Of a stretch of 12,214 nucleotides of DNA, positions 1 through 6,450 are shown in pieces. The DNA comes from Anammoximicrobium sp032229885 (GTDB taxonomy: Bacteria; Planctomycetota; Planctomycetia; Pirellulales; Pirellulaceae). Each line of letters opens with the position of its first letter. Position 1 is the first letter of the stretch. Below the pieces are notes generated by a model. That model worked only from the letters and a program-made list of their open reading frames with translations, searched no databases and was not told the DNA's origin. The DNA is taken from positions 1-12,214 of the forward strand of contig JAVYAJ010000285.1 in assembly GCA_032229885.1 (NCBI GenBank), written 5' to 3'. Made by a program: the position numbers and the translations under genes.

Positions 1-1
1 C

Positions 2-388
2 AAAGGCTCCCAACCAACGATTGACGGGACGTTCTTGGGCCCGGACGCCATAGCCGAGCTAATTGCGATGCATTTGCACCGGCTGGGTGCGGCTCAGACC
101 GCCAAGGTGACGTTCGTCGCTGATGGCGCGCCCTGGATTTGGGACCGGATTCCCACACTTGTCCGTTTAGCCGGACTAGAAGGCGTTCCGGTGAACGAAG
201 TGCTGGACTGTTGTCACGCCGCACACCCCATTTCACGGGCCTTGGCAGCGTTGGGGCTGGCGGACAAAGAGCGAATGCCAGCAAGTCCCGGCGCTAAACG
301 CTGGAGTAAGAGATGAACAGGTGGTGGGAGTGGGACATCCCGAATACGGGCGATTACGAAAACACCATAGGGAGAGTGGGCAAGGAAG
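2..388 (+). pseudogene. ISKra4-like transposase, N-terminal/central fragment (broken, cut by window edge)
   Basis: The reading frame is open from base 2 to a TGA at 314-316, so the true start lies left of the window. It includes a DDE-type core motif, VTFVADGAPWIWDRI (codons from about 104), followed by LDCCHAAHPIS, which resembles the D...H region of ISKra4/UPF0236-type transposases. Family similarity stops at KERM (275-277). The next frame (from 276) then gives EYGRLRKHHRESGQ (about 336-377), which looks like the usual linker before the C-terminal GSGAIES motif, ending at a TAG near 388. I infer a frameshift near 275-335, then interruption by another IS near 380-390. The C-terminal part resumes near 2010. 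It cannot encode an active enzyme as it stands. The family name is from memory of motifs and is moderately secure; the transposase call itself is firm. Confidence 0.72.
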
Positions 389-533
389 GCAGGGATCGGA
401 AGTGTAGGCCGCAGGCCAGATTGCACACGGAATCGGCTTATAGATCAGAGCGGCGCAGGGGATATGCATCCTACGTCATCGAGAAGGAGTGTTTCACATC
501 AATAGCGGCCGCATCCGTGCCGGGAACGAACCG

Positions 534-1870
534 CTATGACGTGCCGAAGCGCGGCGCTGGCACTTCCTTGGCTAATCCGTAAAGGATAACTTCGTAGAGA
601 TGCTCCATGGATTGGAACACGAAATGGCGGAAGTGAGATCGGAGGTTATCCCACAAAGCTCTCTTGCTGCCGAGTTTCTCCAACACTGCTTGAAACAAAG
701 GACAAGAGAGTTGTTGAGTCTGGTCCACCAAGAAGGCTAGCATCATCAGCATCGCAAAGACGACCGACAGATGCTGCTTCCCATGCCCATAATTGTGTTC
801 ATAGTGCTAACCCTGGTTCTTCAGCGTGTTGAAGGTTTCGTTGTCGATCTTCCACCGCGTGCGCCCGCCGCGCACGAACAATCGGGCGTTGGCGCGAGTA
901 ATCCGTAAGTCGGTGACCCAGGTAAAGACTTTCCGTTCCTTCCCGTCGATCCGTACTCGACGTAATGGAGGAAGTTGACCAGCAGATCCTGGTTCGACTC
1001 GTTCAATGGGATGTTGTTGATAAAGGAAGCTGCGGCCTGCCCATTGCTGAGCTTCCACGAGATCGTGCTCAGCCGATCGTTATCGATTGCGGCGGCCACT
1101 TGATCGAAGAGGAACCGATGATCACCGGGTTTTACACCCAGGATGAAGTGCATGTGCCACGCCTTCAGCTCGCGAATGTGCGGGGCATTGCTAGCCAACC
1201 CGTCTTCCACAACGATGAAGTTCAGTCGTGGGTGCTCCTTACGAATCTTAGGCAACAAGCGTTTTGCGGCATTGCGTTCACAGTCATTCTTGGTACGGCC
1301 ATCCTGCTGAACAATCGGTTCGGGAGCCAGGGGAATCACCTCGCGGTGGTCCGGGTGTGCCAACACGACACCCAACATCTGATGCTGATACGGAACGTTA
1401 CCGGTTTCTCTGTGTATCTTTTCCAGGCACGAGTCGCAATGGATCGTTTCGGAGCTAAAGTACTTCGTGCCGTCCATCAACAGCAGATAGCAGCCTTTAT
1501 AGAATGCGAAACGCTCCAAGACTTTCCCACGCTGAATCTTTCGAAAGACGTCCCCATATATTGGTCGAAACTGCTCGGGGTCCAGCGGATCAAGGATCTC
1601 ACGCATTTGCGTGTCACTGGCCACATGCTTGATGCCGTACAGATTTTGCAGGTTTCGCTCGTGTCGCCGTTTGTCAAAGGCCAACAGCGACGGGTCTTTC
1701 AACGAAAACATCACAAAGGCCGACATCAGGGCGTCGGCCGTCGAAATCGTGGCGCCCTCGCCCCGCGGGTCGCGTACCTTAGCAAAGCCTGCACGCAGCA
1801 AGTCGTGTAGGCCGTCCGCCGACAACCAACGGCGTACATTTGGAATGTTGCGGAGGGGACAGGTAACCAT
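534..1870 (-). pseudogene. IS4-superfamily DDE transposase, inactivated by a frameshift and a nonsense codon
   Basis: The conceptual protein is about 445 residues. The first frame carries the first two catalytic acids, in LLLMDGTKYFSS and VVEDGLASNAPH. Similarity then switches frame: NFLHYVE continues as VRIDGKERKVFTWVTDL, consistent with loss of one base near 955-957. The second frame carries the catalytic glutamate in RWKIDNETFNTLKNQG, then meets TAG at 807-809 where the sense continuation HYEHNYGHGKQHLS follows directly. The same frame stays open to a TAG at 534-536. ATG at 1870 is preferred over the in-frame GTG at 1933, because a perfect TATAAT (1925-1930) lies just upstream of it and the residues between are not protein-like. 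Without the glutamate segment the largest product could not transpose. The exact IS subfamily is uncertain. Confidence 0.82.
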
Positions 1871-1924
1871 GACACTTCCCAATCGTGTAAAGCGAACCGG
1901 AACACGAGCGAATTCCCTCTTGTC

Positions 1925-1930
1925 ATTATA
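1925..1930 (-). promoter_or_regulatory. Candidate -10 box (TATAAT) of the IS4-type transposase
   Basis: The minus strand reads TATAAT exactly, about 55 bp upstream of the ATG at 1870, in an otherwise GC-rich setting. No good TTGACA-like -35 is seen at 16-18 bp. A start site near 1917 would leave GTG 1933 untranscribed, which supports the 1870 start. Position and match are seen directly; promoter activity is inferred. Confidence 0.4.
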
Positions 1931-2009
1931 CACCGATCTTCCTGGAAAGAGTACTTGTGTATGGAATCAGCTTTACGACATGCTAGCACCGCTAGCACCG
2001 TGTTTTTCG

Positions 2010-2284
2010 GCGGTTTTATGACCTCCGGGAATTACTGTCGTGCATGTGGCCTTCCGCTGGGCAGCGGTGCGATTGAGAGCAGCGTTCGTCGCGTGATCAA
2101 TCTTCGGCTCAAAGGCAATGGGATCTTTTGGCGTGAGGCTTATGCGGAAGAAATGCTCCAAGTCCGTGCTCAAGTGCTCACGGGCCGCTGGGATGAACGG
2201 ATGACTGCCAAACGCCGCCACCTCCGCTACGACCGGCGACTCGACTGGTGTTGGGACCCTCAGCCCATGAGTTCCAAAGCTTGA
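2010..2284 (+). pseudogene. ISKra4-like transposase, C-terminal fragment
   Basis: This is the C-terminal part of the transposase that begins at the left edge of the window. The frame reads NYCRACGLPLGSGAIESS, then VRRVINLRLKGNGIFW, then AEEMLQVRAQVLTGRWDERM, ending at TGA (2282-2284). The GSGAIES motif contains the presumed catalytic glutamate, and the following LKG..W...AE..L..RA....GRW pattern is characteristic of the ISKra4/UPF0236-like group. The in-frame bases before about 2028 (from ATG 1964) read as low-quality sequence belonging to the nested IS, so this is not an independent gene. It is convergent with the DUF4838 gene ending at 2398. The right end of the parent IS probably lies between 2285 and about 2411, but no terminal repeat can be proved because the other end is outside the window. 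Confidence 0.75.
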
Positions 2285-2343
2285 ACGCAGTGTCAGGATT
2301 GCGAAACCGCCGGGAAAACGCAGAGAATCTGTTGCGCAGAATG

Positions 2344-2411
2344 GGATCGCACCCTCCGCCAACATGTGGCTTCTATAAGAGCGTCTCGGAATCTTACCTA
2401 CGGTGCGATCC
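2344..2411. repeat. 10-bp perfect inverted repeat flanking the 3' end of the DUF4838 gene
   Basis: GGATCGCACC (2344-2353) and its exact reverse complement GGTGCGATCC (2402-2411) are separated by 48 bp. The TAG of the DUF4838 gene (2398-2400) lies just inside the right arm. There is no adjacent T-tract, so it is a poor intrinsic terminator. It could be a relic of IS ends or a chance pair. Confidence 0.4.
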
Positions 2412-4968
2412 GGACATCCGATCTCAGAACAGCACGAGAGTGGTATGCCCCCGAAGACTTGGCCTCTTGGTCGCCGTTATAAGGGCGATCGTGTGCAACG
2501 GAAGTGTACAGTTCGGCGAATCGCAGGCGTTCGTGGAAACTTTTCGCCTGCGGACTGATCGGTGAGAAGGCGGAAGCTTCGCCGTCGTCGGAACCCTTGC
2601 GATTGCGGAACAGATTGAAATACCAGGGCAAGTTGGCCTCTTTGCCCGCGTTGCGCGCCTTGGCCTTGAACGGCTTGCTGCCGACGATCTGGTGCAGCGG
2701 GTCTTCGTCCGACGGCGTGATCGGTAGCTTGATTTCGACCGACCACAACCCGTCGCCGATGTGGGCCGCGACCTCCGCTTGCGATGACCATTCGTACCAC
2801 TTGTCCTTGTCGACGCCACGGTCCAAGTCGATCCTGGCCCCGGCCGGGTTGACGACGATCTGATAGTACGAGTGCTTGTCGGTTTCGACGAGCAACTCGA
2901 GGTGCTCCCCGTCCCAGATGGCCGGATCGTGGTTCTGAGTCGTGCCGATAATCGGCTGCTTCCCCGATTCGCCTTGGCAGACCACGGCGAAGTAGATACT
3001 GCCGCGATACCAGCGGGCGCGGAACGTGGTCGGGAACTTGGGGTGTTTGTGGGCGTCGCGGAGCGTCCTCAAGGGCCGGGAATCGCGATAGCAAGTCCAA
3101 AACGGCTCCTCGACTTTGCCGTCCAGGACCAGCGTGTGGCGGACATTGCGCCATTTGTCTTGGGCCATGTCGATCATCCGGAAGCTCGGCAGCCCCTCGG
3201 GGCGTTTCCGATCGATCTGTCGCGAACGATTGCGGAGCGTCGTCAAGTAAGCGTCGACGTTCGCAATGCGACGACCGTAAACCGACTCGGGCGGCAAGGC
3301 GGCTTTGACCTGCTCGAACCGCGACAAGGCCTCGCCGGTGATCACCGCGTCTTCGCCGAGCTTGCCGAAGTTGACCTCGCAGAAGTCGATGAAGTCTTTC
3401 ATCGGTTTCGCGGCCGGGCCGTAGAACAGCGGATAGTATTCGCCCAGCAAGGCGTCAAGGTCCTGGTTGGGGTCCCACCAGAGCCGCGACATGAAGTAAT
3501 AGTTGACGTGGCACATGGCCGGCACGGCCAGTCCGCTCCCGTCGCCCGAGCCCCAGACGTCTTCGCGCCAGACTGCACCTCGGACGGCCTTGATGCCGCG
3601 GTCGATGACGTGCATCCAATACTGCGGCCGATACTCGCCGCGGTTGATGAACGGCGTGAAGTTCAAGGACAGCGACAAGGGATTGTTTGTCTTCTCCTGC
3701 CACAGCCGGCGCAGTTCGGCCGTTTCGGCGAACAGTTGGTCGTCCAACTCGCGGATGGGCCGACCGTTGGTGATCTGCACCAGCACGTTGTCGGGCAGCT
3801 TGTCGATGGACCGGGGCGGGAGCCGATAGCTGCTGTACGCTCCGCAGACGACCTTCTTGTTCGGGTGCGTCTTGGCTAACTCGTTCGCCACGCGGATGAC
3901 GAACGTCCAAACGTAGTCGGAGTGGATGCCGGTGGCATCGCGGTCGAGCGTCACCTGGCCGCGGCATTGTTCGCACTGGCAGAGGCTGAACCCGTCCTCG
4001 GGCATGACGGAGACGATCGGCACGTCATAATGGTCGAACATCAAGCGAGTGTAATCGACCATTTCTTGAAAGAAGCCCGGGCTGGACAAGCACGCGCTGG
4101 GCCGATCGCTGTCGGTGTCGCGCCGGCCGTTGGGCAGCATCGCGTAATACTCGGGATGAGCTTTTCGCTGGCCGTCGAGTTCGGTGATTTCGCGCTGGCC
4201 GTGATGCATCAGGCCATATTGCTTGTTGAGTCCACAACGCAAATACCACAGGGCATCCTCGACATCCGGCGAACTGATTCGAGGCCGATCGATCGAGCGG
4301 ACCTCGAACGCGGGACGCACCGTGCGATCGACCCGTGGCAGCACGATGCGTTTCGACTTGGGGACAAGCTCGCCCAGTTCGCCCGGCATATACCATCGCA
4401 CGCCGAGGCTGCGCAAAAACTCGTAGACCGCGTTGAGCGAGCCGCGATGGTCATAATTCCAGATGTCGAGTTCCTTGTTGTAGTCTCGATAGATGCTGGC
4501 GCCGATGGGATTGATCCAGGGATGCGCAGCCAGCTGTTCCCACTCCGCCTGCCTGCGATTCACCCAGTCGGTATGGCTGCGCCCCCACGGCTCGACCGGC
4601 GTAAAGTCCCAATCGTTGCCGACCAGTGCCAGCCAATCGTCGCCCGATACCATGCGAAACGCGTCCCGCGGCAAGCCTTCGGCCGTGACGCCCTGGGCCC
4701 GTGCGGCATCGCTTTCGCCAACATAGATTTTCGCCGGCATCGCGCCGGTCGCCGCGGTGACGATCGGCAGCTTGGCGCCGCTGATCTTCGCCACGTAGGC
4801 CTGCAACTCTTTGGCCGCCAGCTTGGCCGACCGAGTAGGCTTCTCGGAAACTACGATCTCGGACCGCGGCCGGCCGTCGTCGACGATCGGCATGGCGGCT
4901 TCGGCAAGATCGAGCGACGCGAGCGCCAGACAGCAACTCGCAGCCACGAGCGAATAGTGAGAAGGCAT
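2398..4968 (-). CDS. Secreted DUF4838 (GH163-like) protein with CBM9-like domain
   Basis: 856 residues from ATG 4968. This start is chosen because AAAGGA (4978-4983) sits 9 nt upstream and a Sec signal peptide follows (about 1-25, hydrophobic core LVAASCCLALASLDLA, then AEAA). Residues 33-85 resemble the N-terminal domain of family 67 alpha-glucuronidases (RSEIVVSEKPTRSAKLAAKELQAY, ending KIYVGES). Residues about 170-560 are DUF4838: LNAVYEFLRSLGVRWYMPGELGEL, then VSVMPEDGFSLCQCEQC (319-335) and SDYVWTFVIRVANELAKTHP. Residues about 608-820 are a CBM9/DOMON-like beta-sandwich (LDGKVEEPFW, DPAIWDGEHLELLVET, YYQIVVNP). DUF4838 includes GH163 endo-beta-N-acetylglucosaminidases, so glycan cleavage is plausible but unproven. 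Fourteen bp separate it from the sulfatase gene upstream, making it the last gene of the operon. It aligns along its length with the protein at 6451-9453 but lacks that protein's TPR tail, and its final 35 or so residues look unrelated and end beside IS debris. Confidence 0.9.
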   Translation of the reverse strand: MPSHYSLVAASCCLALASLDLAEAAMPIVDDGRPRSEIVVSEKPTRSAKLAAKELQAYVAKISGAKLPIVTAATGAMPAKIYVGESDAARAQGVTAEGLPRDAFRMVSGDDWLALVGNDWDFTPVEPWGRSHTDWVNRRQAEWEQLAAHPWINPIGASIYRDYNKELDIWNYDHRGSLNAVYEFLRSLGVRWYMPGELGELVPKSKRIVLPRVDRTVRPAFEVRSIDRPRISSPDVEDALWYLRCGLNKQYGLMHHGQREITELDGQRKAHPEYYAMLPNGRRDTDSDRPSACLSSPGFFQEMVDYTRLMFDHYDVPIVSVMPEDGFSLCQCEQCRGQVTLDRDATGIHSDYVWTFVIRVANELAKTHPNKKVVCGAYSSYRLPPRSIDKLPDNVLVQITNGRPIRELDDQLFAETAELRRLWQEKTNNPLSLSLNFTPFINRGEYRPQYWMHVIDRGIKAVRGAVWREDVWGSGDGSGLAVPAMCHVNYYFMSRLWWDPNQDLDALLGEYYPLFYGPAAKPMKDFIDFCEVNFGKLGEDAVITGEALSRFEQVKAALPPESVYGRRIANVDAYLTTLRNRSRQIDRKRPEGLPSFRMIDMAQDKWRNVRHTLVLDGKVEEPFWTCYRDSRPLRTLRDAHKHPKFPTTFRARWYRGSIYFAVVCQGESGKQPIIGTTQNHDPAIWDGEHLELLVETDKHSYYQIVVNPAGARIDLDRGVDKDKWYEWSSQAEVAAHIGDGLWSVEIKLPITPSDEDPLHQIVGSKPFKAKARNAGKEANLPWYFNLFRNRKGSDDGEASAFSPISPQAKSFHERLRFAELYTSVAHDRPYNGDQEAKSSGAYHSRAVLRSDVRIAP

Positions 4969-4977
4969 TGCCGTCGG

Positions 4978-4983
4978 TCCTTT
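4978..4983 (-). promoter_or_regulatory. Shine-Dalgarno of the downstream DUF4838 gene, overlapping the sulfatase stop
   Basis: The minus strand reads TGAAAGGA: the sulfatase TGA (4985-4983) shares its last base with AAAGGA, followed by 9 nt and then ATG 4968. This fixes the start at 4968 rather than the longer frame up to 5043 and indicates coupled translation. Confidence 0.7.
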
Positions 4984-6437
4984 CAGTTGCGGCTGGAAAT
5001 GTGAGAAGGCAGCGGCAGGTAGTCGCCTTCGCGGATCATCCATTTGTCGAGCGATTCACGGAGTTCGCGTTCCGTCACTTTCACATGACGATCTCCCGCC
5101 AGATTCGTCAATTGATGCGCGTCACGCTCGAGGTCGTAGAGTTGAAAGACCGGTCGTGGATTCTGGAAGTACAGACGGTCGTGCAGTTCCGACAGACGGC
5201 CGGCGCGATGGGCCGCTTCAATCGCGGTCCAGGCTGGATTGCCGGTCATGTCGACCGGCGTGTAGGCGCGGTCAGGCAAGGCGTTGTAGATGAAATGATA
5301 GCGGCGCGTCGTAATCGAGCGCGACAGGTCGAGGCCGTCGGTCCGGGAGAGCGGCCCGGCGTGGTAGCCGCGCTCGGCGAAGACTTGTTCGCGGCCTTTG
5401 AAATCCCGGCCGAGCAGCGCGTCGAGAAAGCTGACGCCCGTCATCTCCTTGGGTGCGTCGAGTCCGGCGGCGGCCAGAATCGTCGGCGCCAGATCGACGC
5501 CGCTTACCAGCGCGTCGCTGTGCGCGCCGGGCCGAACATGGCCGGGCCAGCGGATAATGAGCGGAACGTTAATGCCGCGCGTGAACAGCGTCCCCTTGCC
5601 GCGCAACAGCGACTCGCCGTTGTCTCCCATGAAAATGACGAGCGTGCGGTCTTTGATGCTCCGGTCGACGAGCAGCTTGTCGATCAGGCGGATTCCTTGG
5701 TCGAGATCGCGCACCTCGGCCAGGTAGCGAGCGTAGTCCACGCGCACCTCGGGTAGGTCGGGCCAGTCGGGCGGCAATTCCAACTGCGCCGGGTCGATCC
5801 CCTCGTAATCCTGCCGAAAGCCGCGATGCGCCTGATTGAAGCCGAAATAGAGGAAGAACGGCTTGCCGGACGGGACTTCGTCGAGAATCGCGCCGACCCG
5901 CGCTCCGATGCGATCGAGTGCCGCTCCCTTGGTGCCGGCCGAGCGAACGAAGTGATCGAAGCGGTTCTCGAAATTGCGCATGCCCAAGTCGACGAGCGTC
6001 TGCTGGATATGCTCGGCGTCTCTCACCCGGCCGTCGAGGTGTTGATGCCGGCCGTCGAGCCCGACCCAATAGCCGTGCTCCCTCAGGACGTCGCAGAAGA
6101 AACGCACATCGGTCTGCGCCGGTTGGGCGAACCGCGTGACTCGCAGCGCCACTGGCGACCGCCCCGCGAAGATCGCCGTCCGCGACGGGGCGCACTGCGG
6201 CGCCGCCGTGTAGGCCCGATCGAATCGCATCCCTTCGGCCGCCAGGGCTTCGAGATTCGGCGTCAGTTTGAACCGCCGACAATTCTCGCCGGCGGGGTAG
6301 CAGCCGACGTGTGGCACGCTGTGATCGTCGGACAAGATCAACAGAACGTTCGGCCGCTCGTCGGCCGCGGCCTGCGTTACCACGACGGCCAGCAGGCTCA
6401 ACGCCGGAAAGATCCGCACGCGGTAGCGGGTCAACAT
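4983..6437 (-). CDS. Secreted S1-family (formylglycine-dependent) sulfatase
   Basis: 484 residues from ATG 6437, preferred over GTG 6440 because GGGAG (6446-6450) is 8 nt away. A Sec signal peptide (about 1-25, core FPALSLLAVVVTQAAA) is followed by RPNVLLILSDDHS, whose Asp37-Asp38 bind the metal. QCAPSRTAIFAGRSP (81-95) is the canonical CxPSR motif, with Cys82 as the residue converted to formylglycine. GDNGE (271-275) gives the second metal-binding pair, and Lys281 in GKGT is the expected active-site lysine. The usual GY-T---GKWH signature is replaced by GYWVGLDGRHQHLDG (122-136), and the NxPHxP region by FNQAHRGF, so this is a variant subfamily, somewhat like heparan N-sulfatase/iduronate-type S1 enzymes. 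It hydrolyses sulfate esters or sulfamates; the substrate is unknown. It lies between two DUF4838 genes, 13 and 14 bp from them, implying a sulfated glycan target. Maturation needs a formylglycine-generating enzyme or anSME encoded elsewhere. Confidence 0.95.
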   Translation of the reverse strand: MLTRYRVRIFPALSLLAVVVTQAAADERPNVLLILSDDHSVPHVGCYPAGENCRRFKLTPNLEALAAEGMRFDRAYTAAPQCAPSRTAIFAGRSPVALRVTRFAQPAQTDVRFFCDVLREHGYWVGLDGRHQHLDGRVRDAEHIQQTLVDLGMRNFENRFDHFVRSAGTKGAALDRIGARVGAILDEVPSGKPFFLYFGFNQAHRGFRQDYEGIDPAQLELPPDWPDLPEVRVDYARYLAEVRDLDQGIRLIDKLLVDRSIKDRTLVIFMGDNGESLLRGKGTLFTRGINVPLIIRWPGHVRPGAHSDALVSGVDLAPTILAAAGLDAPKEMTGVSFLDALLGRDFKGREQVFAERGYHAGPLSRTDGLDLSRSITTRRYHFIYNALPDRAYTPVDMTGNPAWTAIEAAHRAGRLSELHDRLYFQNPRPVFQLYDLERDAHQLTNLAGDRHVKVTERELRESLDKWMIREGDYLPLPSHISSRN

Positions 6438-6445
6438 CACTTATT

Positions 6446-6450
6446 CTCCC
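6446..6450 (-). promoter_or_regulatory. Shine-Dalgarno of the sulfatase gene, abutting the upstream stop
   Basis: The minus strand reads TGAGGGAG: the TGA of the 1000-residue DUF4838 gene (6453-6451) directly abuts GGGAG, 8 nt before ATG 6437. It decides ATG 6437 over GTG 6440 and indicates translational coupling. Confidence 0.65.

Larger units (their letters stand above)
390..2025 (-). mobile_element. IS4-type insertion sequence nested inside the ISKra4-like transposase (boundaries approximate)
   Basis: The two halves of the + strand ISKra4-like transposase are separated by about 1.6 kb containing a minus-strand DDE transposase of another family. The length suits one complete IS. The left limit is placed where the host transposase similarity ends (after ESGQ, about 377-390), and the right limit where it resumes (NYCRACGLPLGSG, about 2028). 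I looked for terminal inverted repeats and a target duplication at these points and found none convincing, so the true ends may differ by tens of bases. The flanks at 390-533 and 1931-2025 contain no other recognisable gene. The second carries a perfect 9-bp tandem repeat (1982-1999). Confidence 0.6.

Noticed and set aside
313..582. Small + strand open frame just after the ISKra4-like fragment
   Set aside because: It overlaps transposase remnants in two other frames, shows no motif and lacks a convincing ribosome site.
965..1810. 281-codon + strand open frame across the IS4-type element
   Set aside because: It lies antisense to a well-recognised transposase with DDE motifs and has no family features of its own.
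1982..1999. GCTAGCACC repeated twice in tandem
   Set aside because: Only two 9-bp units; too short to call an array, iteron set or CRISPR, though it may mark the edge of the nested IS.
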